This document shows, one piece after another, positions 1 through 7,161 of a DNA stretch of 10,806 nt. Position numbers and translations under genes: made by a program. This DNA is from Bacteroidales bacterium. GTDB lineage: Bacteria > Bacteroidota > Bacteroidia > Bacteroidales > Muribaculaceae. Position 1 is the stretch's first letter; every line of letters starts with the position of its first letter. The notes beneath the pieces are model-generated. The model did no database searches. It saw only the letters and a program-made list of their open reading frames with translations, and was not told the origin of the DNA. The stretch spans positions 1 to 10,806 of the forward strand of contig SFER01000062.1 of the NCBI GenBank assembly GCA_004557195.1, read 5' to 3'.

Positions 1-379
1 CCCAATGCTTGTTTTTGGGCATACCCATTATTGAGGTCTTTTGTCCAAGTTTAATTTTATATGGTTTCTTTGCTCCTTTCCATGAAGAGTGACCTCTGCC
101 TCGAATTTGTAGAGGTAGAGGTTCATCCTTAGTCCCGAGAGCTTCAAACCCTTCTATGCCCATTGGGTCGAGTCTATAAAAGGCATTCAGGTATACTTCT
201 TTAGATACGATAGGACTGTGGTTCTCAGTATCAATATACAAGACGGGTAACGTGCCGGATATTGACACGACCGATTGAGAAGGAGGTATACTTGCCTCTG
301 TATCTTCAGTGCATGAAATTAAAATGACCAAAGATAACAAACATCCGATGTCTTTGATAAAATTCCGAATTTTTTTCAT
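1..379 (-). CDS. CotH-domain surface lipoprotein, partial (C-terminus outside window)
   Basis: Reading the minus strand from the ATG at 379-377 gives 126 codons that stay open to the left edge, so only the N-terminal part is seen. The protein starts MKKIRN, has a hydrophobic stretch (about residues 11-22) and a lipobox LISC with the lipidated cysteine at 23: a signal peptidase II lipoprotein. The residues just after the cysteine are acidic (TEDTE), resembling the Bacteroidota lipoprotein export signal, so surface display is likely. A beta-rich segment follows, then the block QIRGRGHSSWKGAKKPYKIK and GMPKNKHW near residues 96-126. This is the typical entry to CotH (PF08757) domains, which are related to the spore-coat kinase CotH and are common in Bacteroidota lipoproteins. 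The kinase catalytic residues would lie beyond the edge, so activity and substrate are unknown. Codon use is more AT-rich than in the genes to the right, suggesting an accessory gene. No clear promoter of its own was found upstream. Confidence 0.8.
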   Translation of the reverse strand, partial: MKKIRNFIKDIGCLLSLVILISCTEDTEASIPPSQSVVSISGTLPVLYIDTENHSPIVSKEVYLNAFYRLDPMGIEGFEALGTKDEPLPLQIRGRGHSSWKGAKKPYKIKLGQKTSIMGMPKNKHW

Positions 380-419
380 TGTAAATAGATATAATCGTTA
401 ATGTGATTGTAATTATCGT

Positions 420-431
420 TGTAAATTTACA
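420..431. promoter_or_regulatory. 12-bp perfect palindrome in the CotH/nnr divergent spacer
   Basis: TGTAAATTTACA is a perfect dyad in the 129-bp spacer between the divergent lipoprotein gene and nnr. It could be an operator, but it is AT-rich and such palindromes arise by chance in a window of this size. No matching second copy was found elsewhere. Confidence 0.2.
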
Positions 432-472
432 CAAAATATATGAAAGCGAGCCGATAATCCCCTAAATATTCG

Positions 473-480
473 TAACTTTG
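473..480 (+). promoter_or_regulatory. Bacteroidota-type -7 box for nnr
   Basis: TAACTTTG matches the Bacteroidota sigma-A -7 consensus TAnnTTTG and ends 28 bases before the ATG at 509, giving a leader of roughly 20 bases. No clear TTTG -33 box lies 19-21 bases upstream, so this is a partial match. Confidence 0.5.
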
Positions 481-508
481 TAACCCATTAGAATTGCAAA
501 TTATTGAT

Positions 509-2029
509 ATGAAACTTTTTTCGGCTAATGAAATAAAGGAAATAGATAGATACACCATTGAGAATGAGCCTATCAGTTCGCTCGACTTGATGGAACGTGC
601 AGCCTCGGCAATCGCTTGTGAGATTATCAGCCGCTGGCGTCCAAACAAGCGCATTGTGGTGTTTGCCGGTCCGGGCAACAATGGCGGAGATGCTCTTGCT
701 GTGTCGCGACAACTCATCGAGCAAGGCTACAAGGTGGAGATTTTCCTCTTTAACATCGGAGGGAACAAACTGTCGCCCGATTGTGCCACCAATAAGGAGC
801 GTCTCTTGGCTCTCGGTGATGTCGATTTCACCGAGATTGTCAAAGAGTTTAATCCCCCATACCTCTCCAAGTCCGACCTCGTTGTCGATGGCTTGTTTGG
901 CTCGGGGCTTAATAAGCCGCTTTCCGAGGGCTTTGCCTCTCTTGTGCGCTTGATAAACGAGAGCGGTGCCTATATCGTGTCGATTGATGTTCCTTCGGGG
1001 TTGTTCTGTGAGTGGAATGGCGAGAATGTGCGCAACAACATCATCCAGGCGCGCCTCACTCTGGCGTTGCAGTTCCCGCGCCTTTCATTCTTCTTCTCCG
1101 AGAATGCCGGCTTTATCGGCACCTACAAATCGCTCGACATCGAGTTGAGTCAAGATGCAATCTATACCACCAAGGTGAAAAAATATCTGGTGGAACGCGG
1201 CGATGTGAAGCGCGCGCTCCGTCGTCGACAGGCGTTTGCCAACAAATACGATTTCGGCTCGGCGCTGCTTGTTGCCGGCAGTTACGGTATGCTCGGTGCC
1301 GCTGTGCTTGCCGCCCGTGGCGCGATGCGTGCCGGAGCGGGTGTGGTGAGTGTTCATGCTCCGCGTTGCGCCATGCAAACACTCCAATCGTCGGTGCCCG
1401 AGGCTCTCTTTGATGCCGATAAGCACGATATTGTAACCAGCGACATTTCGCCCCGACATGCCTACGACGCTATTGCCATAGGTCCCGGTATCGGCACCAA
1501 TAACCCCACTCTCGATGCGCTCGACCGATTCTTGATTGAATACAAAAAGCCGCTGGTGCTCGATGCCGATGCGCTCAACTGCATTGCGATGAGGCCGCAG
1601 ATGCTCAACAACATCCCTGCCAAGTCGGTGCTCACTCCGCATGCGCGCGAATTTGACCGCCTTTTCGGGCAGTTCTATTCCGATGAGGCTCGTGTGAAGA
1701 AAGCACTCGAGGTTGCAGGCTATTACAACATTATCATTGTCCTTAAAGGGCATCACACTATGACCGTTTATCCCGACGGGCACATCTATGTCAATTCGTC
1801 GGGCAATGTGGGTATGGCGACCGCGGGGAGCGGCGATGTGCTCACCGGTGTTATCACCGCGCTCATTGCGCAAGGCTACACTCCCGAAATGAGTGCCGTC
1901 CTCGGTGTCTATATCCATGGCTATGCCGGCGACCTTGCCGAGAAGGCCGAAGGTGCCTATGGCGTAGTGGCAGGCGATATTGCAGCCAATATCGGGCGTG
2001 CCATCAAGGAGATAATGACGAGCGTATAG
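509..2029 (+). CDS. nnr: Bifunctional NAD(P)H-hydrate epimerase / ADP-dependent NAD(P)H-hydrate dehydratase
   Basis: Cytosolic metabolite-repair enzyme: the N-terminal domain (YjeF_N) epimerises damaged NAD(P)H hydrates and the C-terminal ribokinase-like domain (YjeF_C) dehydrates the S form back to NAD(P)H using ADP or ATP. The 506-aa length is normal for the two-domain fusion. N-terminal landmarks are GPGNNGGDAL (about residues 54-63), VDGLFGSGL (126-134) and SIDVPSGL (158-165). C-terminal landmarks are GSALLVAGS (250-258), GPGIGT (325-330), LDADALN (351-357), TPHAREFDRL (376-385) and the nucleotide/catalytic loop AGSGDVLTG (439-447) with its aspartate present. The frame can be extended upstream to a TTG at 494, but the ATG at 509 gives the usual family start MKLFSANEIKEID and sits at a natural distance from the -7 box at 473-480. 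The stop lies one base from the stop of the convergent gene at 2031. Both domains look intact. Confidence 0.96.
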   Translation: MKLFSANEIKEIDRYTIENEPISSLDLMERAASAIACEIISRWRPNKRIVVFAGPGNNGGDALAVSRQLIEQGYKVEIFLFNIGGNKLSPDCATNKERLLALGDVDFTEIVKEFNPPYLSKSDLVVDGLFGSGLNKPLSEGFASLVRLINESGAYIVSIDVPSGLFCEWNGENVRNNIIQARLTLALQFPRLSFFFSENAGFIGTYKSLDIELSQDAIYTTKVKKYLVERGDVKRALRRRQAFANKYDFGSALLVAGSYGMLGAAVLAARGAMRAGAGVVSVHAPRCAMQTLQSSVPEALFDADKHDIVTSDISPRHAYDAIAIGPGIGTNNPTLDALDRFLIEYKKPLVLDADALNCIAMRPQMLNNIPAKSVLTPHAREFDRLFGQFYSDEARVKKALEVAGYYNIIIVLKGHHTMTVYPDGHIYVNSSGNVGMATAGSGDVLTGVITALIAQGYTPEMSAVLGVYIHGYAGDLAEKAEGAYGVVAGDIAANIGRAIKEIMTSV

Positions 2030-2030
2030 G

Positions 2031-2495
2031 CTATTTCGACATCTCTATCGCTATGCGACACGGCGGCGTGATGTCGGCTGTGGTGGTGCCCATGGTGCTA
2101 TTGCCTTGAGCCTCAAAGAGAATGTGGGTGCGGTCGAGAGCCTTGAAACTCAGCGTATAGACAATCCTGCGAGGCTTGGTGGGAGCGTCGGTGAGCAGCG
2201 GGAAGGTCTTTTCCACAAATTTTATGCGCCATCCATCCTCATCTACAATCGCTTGCAGACTTGCCTCTGCGCCTTCGGGGAGAGACACCCCGGTGTGTAT
2301 CAGCGTAATCTCTCCGATGTCGTCTTGCTTGAAAATCACCTGTTGGATGTCGTCGGGTTCGCCGTCAAGAATGTTCCCCGATGCAAAATATGTCTTGGTT
2401 TCCACCATTCGGCGAGGGTGGAAGAAGAATGCCGCTATCACCACGGCGATGAGAAACGCCATAATGTAGAACTCGGTGGTGAAGAAGAAATCCAT
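2031..2495 (-). CDS. Small membrane-anchored protein of unknown function
   Basis: I do not recognise the family. The 154-residue product has a hydrophobic N-terminal helix (about residues 10-26, MAFLIAVVIAAFFF), followed directly by HPRR. This pattern suggests a single membrane anchor with the basic flank on the cytoplasmic side. It is uncleaved as far as can be seen, since no lipobox or clear signal-peptidase site is present. The remaining ~125 residues are soluble, alternating and probably beta-rich, with a TYFASGNILDGEPDD segment and the ending CRIAIEMSK. It starts 15 bases after the rnhB stop on the same strand, so it is probably the last gene of the polyprenyl synthase-rnhB transcript. 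Its stop is one base from that of nnr, which converges from the left, leaving no intergenic terminator. Codon use matches the neighbours, and the long open frame plus operon position support a real gene. Confidence 0.7.
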   Translation of the reverse strand: MDFFFTTEFYIMAFLIAVVIAAFFFHPRRMVETKTYFASGNILDGEPDDIQQVIFKQDDIGEITLIHTGVSLPEGAEASLQAIVDEDGWRIKFVEKTFPLLTDAPTKPRRIVYTLSFKALDRTHILFEAQGNSTMGTTTADITPPCRIAIEMSK

Positions 2496-2510
2496 AATTC
2501 TTGGGATAGG

Positions 2511-3107
2511 TTATTCAAATGGCAGTTGAGGGTCGAGCAGGCGGAATGTCTTCCGGTGATACACCGTCGCCCCATATTGCTCTATCGCAGCGCGATGGTC
2601 TTTTGTCGGGTAGCCCTTGTTTCGGCTCCATCCATATTGCGGAAACTCCTTGTCGATGGCACACATATACTCATCGCGGTGGGTTTTGGCAAGAATCGAA
2701 GCCGCCGCGATGCTCATCATCTTCCCGTCGCCTTTCACTATGCAAGTGTGGGGAATGCCGGGGTAGGGGGTAAAGCGGTTTCCGTCGATGAGCAGATGTT
2801 GAGGCTCGATTTTCAGCCCCTTTATCGCCCTGTGCATGGCGAGAAACGACGCTTTGAGAATGTTGATGTGGTCGATTTCTTCGGGTGATACCACTCCCAC
2901 ACACCAAGCGAGAGCGTCGCGCTCGATAATCGGGCGGAGAGCGTCGCGCTGATGCTCCGAGAGCTGTTTCGAGTCGTTGAGGAGGTCGTTTTTGTAGTTG
3001 GGAGGGAGAATCACAGCGGCGGCATAGACCGGACCCGCCAGGCATCCGCGCCCGGCTTCGTCGCATCCAGCCTCGACAACACCGCTATTGAGATATTGCA
3101 TCAACAT
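2511..3107 (-). CDS. rnhB: Ribonuclease HII
   Basis: Endonuclease that cuts the RNA strand of RNA-DNA hybrids and nicks 5' of single ribonucleotides left in DNA, opening ribonucleotide excision repair in the nucleoid. The 198-aa length is typical. The family signature GCDEAGRGCLAGPV lies at about residues 14-27 and supplies D16 and E17. DSKQLS (45-50), LLIDGN with D108 (105-110), SILAKTHRDEYM with D145 (137-148) and KGYPTKDH (164-171) complete the acidic metal-binding set and the substrate-binding motifs. An in-frame ATG at 3101 (residue 3) is an equally possible start. The gene begins 11 bases after the polyprenyl synthase stop, so the two are very probably co-transcribed, with the small membrane protein downstream. 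DNA polymerase I, encoded divergently nearby, normally finishes the repair that RNase HII starts. Confidence 0.97.
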   Translation of the reverse strand: MLMQYLNSGVVEAGCDEAGRGCLAGPVYAAAVILPPNYKNDLLNDSKQLSEHQRDALRPIIERDALAWCVGVVSPEEIDHINILKASFLAMHRAIKGLKIEPQHLLIDGNRFTPYPGIPHTCIVKGDGKMMSIAAASILAKTHRDEYMCAIDKEFPQYGWSRNKGYPTKDHRAAIEQYGATVYHRKTFRLLDPQLPFE

Positions 3108-3118
3108 GCCGTGACGTG

Positions 3119-4093
3119 TTACGATTTTCGTGCGATAATGTAGTCGAAAATATCCATCAACGAGCGGATAGCGTCGTTTTGTGGATAGCCGGCGATGATT
3201 TCGGCGGCGCGATTGCGGAGTTGCTCCATCTTGGAATAGGCATATTCGATGCCTCCTTCGCGCTTGGCAAATTCGATAAGTCGGTCGATTTCCTCAGTGG
3301 TAAGTTCCTCCTTTTGAGCGAGGGCGAGCATATCGTCGCGGTCGGCAGCCGAAGAAGAATCGAGCGCATAGAGCAGCGGCAGGGTGATTTTCCCCTCACG
3401 CAGGTCGTTTCCGGTGGGCTTACCGATTACCTTATCGTCGTAGTAGTCGAAAATATCGTCCTTAATCTGGAAGCAGATGCCGAGTAGCTGGGCATATTCG
3501 AGCAGCCCTTTCATCTCCCCCTCCGGAGCATCGACGGCATATCCGCCCACCTCCATGCAACTGCGGAACAGAGAGGCTGTCTTTTGCGAAATGATTTCAA
3601 AATAGCGTTGTTCGCTCACGATATGCTTGCGCGCATTGTCGATTTGCTCCACTTCGCCTAAGGCGAGTTCGCTTCCAAGCGCCGACATGGTTTTCACGAT
3701 AGACATTTTGCCGGTTTTCACACCGCAGGCAAGCGCGCCACTCACAAAGAAGTCGCCCACCAGCACGGCGATGCGGTTGTCCCAGATGTTGTTGATAGTG
3801 GGGTTGCCTCGACGCAGTTTCGATTCATCCACCACATCGTCGTGGATGAGCGAGGCATTGTGCAGCATTTCTATCGACGCTGCGGCATAAAGTACGGTGG
3901 GAGTAATCTCCGAGAACACTTTTGCGCTTAGCATCACCAACATCGGTCGTATCTGTTTCCCCTTAGATTGTAGATATGAAGTTGTTACAAGGTCCATCAG
4001 CGAACTGTTGCTCACCAATGCCTCCTTGATAATCTCATTGAGACGTTCCAACTCCTTGGAAATTGTGTTTTGAACAAAATCTAAATTAACCAT
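3119..4093 (-). CDS. ispB: Long-chain all-trans polyprenyl diphosphate synthase (octaprenyl-type)
   Basis: Trans-isoprenyl diphosphate synthase that condenses isopentenyl diphosphate onto an allylic primer to make the side chain of menaquinone. The 324-residue product has GKQIRP (45-50), the first aspartate-rich motif DDVVD (85-89, within LIHDDVVDES), RRGNPT shortly after, and the second motif DDIFD (212-216), followed by GNDLREGKITLPLLYA. The fifth residue before the first motif is alanine rather than an aromatic residue, which in this family favours long products; exact chain length cannot be read. The frame stays open 30 codons further upstream (to 4183), but the ATG at 4093 gives the usual N-terminus and has a -7 box (4111-4118) just before it, which would fall inside the longer version. 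It heads a cluster with rnhB and the small membrane protein. The symbol ispB is by similarity of type; hepT-like naming is possible. Confidence 0.9.
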   Translation of the reverse strand: MVNLDFVQNTISKELERLNEIIKEALVSNSSLMDLVTTSYLQSKGKQIRPMLVMLSAKVFSEITPTVLYAAASIEMLHNASLIHDDVVDESKLRRGNPTINNIWDNRIAVLVGDFFVSGALACGVKTGKMSIVKTMSALGSELALGEVEQIDNARKHIVSEQRYFEIISQKTASLFRSCMEVGGYAVDAPEGEMKGLLEYAQLLGICFQIKDDIFDYYDDKVIGKPTGNDLREGKITLPLLYALDSSSAADRDDMLALAQKEELTTEEIDRLIEFAKREGGIEYAYSKMEQLRNRAAEIIAGYPQNDAIRSLMDIFDYIIARKS

Positions 4094-4110
4094 ATTGCGC
4101 AATTGATTTG

Positions 4111-4118
4111 CAAAAGTA
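4111..4118 (-). promoter_or_regulatory. -7 box for the polyprenyl synthase-rnhB cluster
   Basis: On the minus strand this reads TACTTTTG, matching TAnnTTTG. It ends 17 bases before the ATG at 4093, implying a very short leader. No good TTTG -33 box is visible at the usual distance. It supports the shorter start of the polyprenyl synthase. Confidence 0.5.
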
Positions 4119-4253
4119 CGAAATTTAATCAATATAAGAAACGAAAAGGTTAAAACGGCACAAAAAGAAGCCCAAAAAATCAAAAAAAGCCCCCTCTTTA
4201 CCCATTTTTCACTCCCATGCGCTACATTGCCGGGTGGTTTTATGGGGGTGGAA

Positions 4254-4285
4254 TTTGACTGTGTGAGATTTTTTGTGTAAGTTTG
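4254..4285 (+). promoter_or_regulatory. Bacteroidota-type promoter for polA
   Basis: A TTTG -33 box at 4254-4257 is separated by 20 bases from the -7 box TAAGTTTG at 4278-4285, a good match to the Bacteroidota consensus. Transcription would start near 4292, giving a leader of about 40 bases before the ATG at 4332. It lies in the 238-bp divergent spacer, which otherwise shows only A-rich runs (about 4160-4190) and no recognisable hairpin. Confidence 0.65.
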
Positions 4286-4331
4286 TGGTTAAATTCACTG
4301 CGGCTTGCAAGCCTGCCCAATTATAAGATTT

Positions 4332-7085
4332 ATGGAAGAAAAAAAACTGTTCCTTCTCGATGCTTACGCTCTGATTTTTAGAGCCTACTATGCCTTGTTG
4401 CGCGCCCCGCGGTTTACAGCCAACGGCTTGAACACCTCGGCGATTTTCGGATTTGTCAACACTCTGCAGGAGATTCTCAAGAAAGAGAATCCGAGCCATA
4501 TCGCAGTGTGTTTCGACCCTCCCGGTCCGACATTCCGGCACGAGGCTTACGAAGGCTACAAGGCTGAGCGCGACGAAACTCCCGAAGATATAAAACTCTC
4601 GGTGCCATACATCAAGGATATTATCCGCGCCTATAACATCCCCATTATCGAGGTGCCGGGCTATGAGGCCGACGATGTGATAGGCACTCTCGCCACTCTT
4701 GCCGAAAAGCGCGGCTTTACCACCTATATGATGACCCCCGACAAGGATTTCTGCCAGTTGGTAACCGACAAAATCAAGGTGTACCGACCCGCTTACAAAG
4801 GGGGCGAGTTTGAGATTCGCGGTGTTGCCGAAGTGCTTGCCCGATATGGCTTGCAAAACACATCGCAGGTTATCGACTTGCTCGCACTGATGGGCGACCA
4901 GGCAGACAATATCCCCGGTTGTCGCGGAGTGGGGGAGAAGACTGCGGTGAAACTGATTACCGAGTTTGGCTCGGTGGAGAATCTGCTTGAGAATACCGAC
5001 AAACTCAAAGGGTCGCTCCACGACAAGGTGGTGAACGATGCCGAGAACATCCGTTTCTCGAAATTCCTCGCCACTATCAAAACCGATGTGCCGGTGGAAT
5101 TTGACGAGGAGGCATTGCGCCGCTCCGAAATCAACACCGATGCGCTAAAGCGGATTTTCGAGCAACTCGAATTCCGCACACTTCTCGCACGCCTCATCCC
5201 GAAATCGCAGCCTATTGCCGCACCTAAGCCCAAGGCGGAAACTCGCCAGGCATCGCTCTTTGATTTTGAAGACGACACTCCTGCGGAGACTCCCGCTTCG
5301 GCACCTGCTGCGACTCAGGTGCAGTGTGAGGTTAAGCAGATGAAAGACCCTGCCGAAATCGGTGCCCTGATTGAAAAAGCACTCAAAGCAGGCAAGGCAG
5401 GTTTCGCCCTCGTGGCTGACGGCGACTCCGCCATCACCGCCACCCTAATCGGTGCCGCTATCACAACCGGTGATGCAGCGGGATATGTCGATGCCGCCGA
5501 CATCGCGTTGCTGAAGCCGTTTTTCGAGAGCCGCGAAGTGCTCAAAATCGGTACCAACGTGAAGCGCGACATGATTTTGCTGCGTCGCATCGGCATCTCG
5601 TTTGCCGCCCCCTATGCCGACACCGCAGTGATGCACTATCTCATCCAGCCCGAACTCTCGCATGACTACAACCGCCTCGCCGAGACATACCTTTCCACCG
5701 AAGTGCTCACCGAGGAGGCATTGCGTGGCGGCAAAGGGAAGTCGCGCATCCCATATTCCGACATCCCGGCAGAGATGACAGCCAAATTTGCCGGCGAGGT
5801 TGCCTCCACAGCCCTCGCGCTCTATCCGTTGCTGCTTGCCGAGATAGATTCCCTCGGAATGAACAGTCTCCTCAACGATATCGAGACACCGTTTGTCGCC
5901 GTGCTCGCCGATATGGAATACACCGGCGTAACCATCGACACATCGGTACTCAACGCTTTCTCCAAGACGCTCACCGCACAAATGTGTGAGATGGAGAAAG
6001 AGTGCTATGCCCTTGCAGGCGAGGAATTCAACACCTCCTCTCCGGCGCAGGTGGGCGAAATCCTGTTTGAGAAATTAGCCCTCGACCCCAAAGCGAAGCG
6101 CGGCAAAAATGGAAAATATTCCACCACCGAAGAGGTGCTCTCGAAACTCAAGGACCGCCATCCGATTGTCGATTTGATATTGCGACTGCGCGGAGTGAAG
6201 AAACTACTTGCAACCTACGTAAATGCACTTCCCGAACTCGTAAATCCAACCACCGGACGCATCCACACCACATATAACCAAACCATCACCGCCACCGGGC
6301 GCATTTCATCGTCCAACCCCAACATGCAGAACATCCCGGTGCGCGACGATGAAGGTCGCGAGATTCGCAAGGCTTTCGTGCCATCGCCCGGAAATCTCTT
6401 CTTCAGCGCCGATTATTCGCAGATAGAGTTGCGCCTTGTTGCCGACATCAGCGGCGACGAGACAATGATAGCATCGTTCTTGAGCGGAGAGGATATCCAC
6501 CGCTCCACCGCGGCAAAAATCTATCATGTGCCCCTAGATGAGGTTACTCCCGACATGCGCCGACACGCCAAAACTGCCAATTTCGGCATCCTTTACGGCA
6601 TTTCGGCATTCGGACTTGCCGAGCGACTCGGCATCTCGCGCGGCGACGCCAATGTGTTGCTCGACGGCTATCGCAAGACATATCCGCGAATCACCGAATA
6701 TATGCAGGAAGTGGTAGCCGATGCTAAGGAAAAAGGCTTTGTTACAACCAAATTCGGACGCCGTCGTATGCTCCCCGACATCAATTCCCGCAACGCCGTG
6801 GTGCGCGGCTATTCCGAGCGCAATGCCGTCAACGCCCCGATTCAAGGCACAGCAGCCGATGTAATCAAGATAGCGATGGTGAAGATATTCGCCCGTTTTG
6901 CCGCAGAGGGTGTTCGCTCCAAGATGACAATGCAAGTGCACGACGAATTGAATTTCGATGTCATCCCCGAAGAGCTGCCACTCGTAACAAAGATAGTGAC
7001 CGAGGAGATGCAAAATGCATACCACGGTCGCGTGCCGCTCATTGCGTCATATAGCCAGGGCGCAAATTGGCTGGAAGCGCACTAA
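4332..7085 (+). CDS. polA: DNA polymerase I, with degenerate 3'-5' exonuclease domain
   Basis: Family A polymerase for Okazaki-fragment maturation and gap repair. The 917 residues form three domains. The 5'-3' flap exonuclease (1 to about 290) has LLDAYALIFRAYYA, YEADD (111-115), TPDKDF (135-140) and GDQADNIPG (188-196). After an Ala/Pro-rich linker comes a 3'-5' exonuclease-like domain (about 335-500) that is compact and has lost most catalytic acids: motif I reads FALVADGD instead of FDTET, motif III reads FAGEVAST instead of YxxxDA, and only the aspartate of NVKRD (D413) remains. Proofreading is therefore probably absent. The polymerase domain is intact: motif A DYSQIELR (694-701), O-helix RHAKTANFGILYG (about 744-756, K747 and F751) and motif C VHDE (869-872). 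The linker carries QASLFDF (306-312), which resembles a sliding-clamp-binding peptide. A TTG 27 bases upstream could extend the frame, but MEEKKLFLLDAYAL is the usual family start. Confidence 0.97.
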   Translation: MEEKKLFLLDAYALIFRAYYALLRAPRFTANGLNTSAIFGFVNTLQEILKKENPSHIAVCFDPPGPTFRHEAYEGYKAERDETPEDIKLSVPYIKDIIRAYNIPIIEVPGYEADDVIGTLATLAEKRGFTTYMMTPDKDFCQLVTDKIKVYRPAYKGGEFEIRGVAEVLARYGLQNTSQVIDLLALMGDQADNIPGCRGVGEKTAVKLITEFGSVENLLENTDKLKGSLHDKVVNDAENIRFSKFLATIKTDVPVEFDEEALRRSEINTDALKRIFEQLEFRTLLARLIPKSQPIAAPKPKAETRQASLFDFEDDTPAETPASAPAATQVQCEVKQMKDPAEIGALIEKALKAGKAGFALVADGDSAITATLIGAAITTGDAAGYVDAADIALLKPFFESREVLKIGTNVKRDMILLRRIGISFAAPYADTAVMHYLIQPELSHDYNRLAETYLSTEVLTEEALRGGKGKSRIPYSDIPAEMTAKFAGEVASTALALYPLLLAEIDSLGMNSLLNDIETPFVAVLADMEYTGVTIDTSVLNAFSKTLTAQMCEMEKECYALAGEEFNTSSPAQVGEILFEKLALDPKAKRGKNGKYSTTEEVLSKLKDRHPIVDLILRLRGVKKLLATYVNALPELVNPTTGRIHTTYNQTITATGRISSSNPNMQNIPVRDDEGREIRKAFVPSPGNLFFSADYSQIELRLVADISGDETMIASFLSGEDIHRSTAAKIYHVPLDEVTPDMRRHAKTANFGILYGISAFGLAERLGISRGDANVLLDGYRKTYPRITEYMQEVVADAKEKGFVTTKFGRRRMLPDINSRNAVVRGYSERNAVNAPIQGTAADVIKIAMVKIFARFAAEGVRSKMTMQVHDELNFDVIPEELPLVTKIVTEEMQNAYHGRVPLIASYSQGANWLEAH

Positions 7086-7109
7086 AGTTGTCCTATTTGT
7101 CGCATCTTC

Positions 7110-7140
7110 TTTGTTATATTTAAAATAGAGTGTAATTTTA
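7110..7140 (+). promoter_or_regulatory. Possible promoter for the ATPase/DUF4435-menA pair
   Basis: TTTG at 7110-7113 and TAATTTTA at 7133-7140 are 19 bases apart. The -7 box matches TAnnTTTG except for its last base. It falls in the 76-bp gap after polA, which is AT-rich and has no terminator hairpin that I can see, so readthrough from polA is also possible. Confidence 0.4.
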
Positions 7141-7161
7141 CGATAATTAAACTGAAGAATC

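Noticed and set aside
1085..1918. Long minus-strand open frame (277 codons) inside nnr
   Set aside because: The nnr frame has all family motifs across this stretch; the opposite frame is His/Gly/Ile-rich and typical of antisense frames in moderately GC-rich DNA.
2106..2888. Long plus-strand open frame (260 codons) opposite rnhB and the small membrane protein
   Set aside because: It lies entirely opposite recognisable genes, crosses their boundary, and its translation has no domain-like features; it is an antisense shadow.
4094..4183. N-terminal 30-residue hydrophobic extension of the polyprenyl synthase
   Set aside because: It would place the -7 box at 4111-4118 inside the gene and add a membrane-like segment unusual for this soluble family; the codons look like AT-rich spacer.
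4155..4200. Runs of A between the polyprenyl synthase and polA, considered as a terminator or repeat
   Set aside because: There is no paired hairpin beside them and both neighbouring genes point away, so no terminator is expected; they are probably ordinary AT-rich promoter-region DNA.
4209..5021. Long minus-strand open frame (270 codons) at the 5' end of polA
   Set aside because: It overlaps the conserved flap-nuclease domain and the polA promoter, and shows no protein-family signal.
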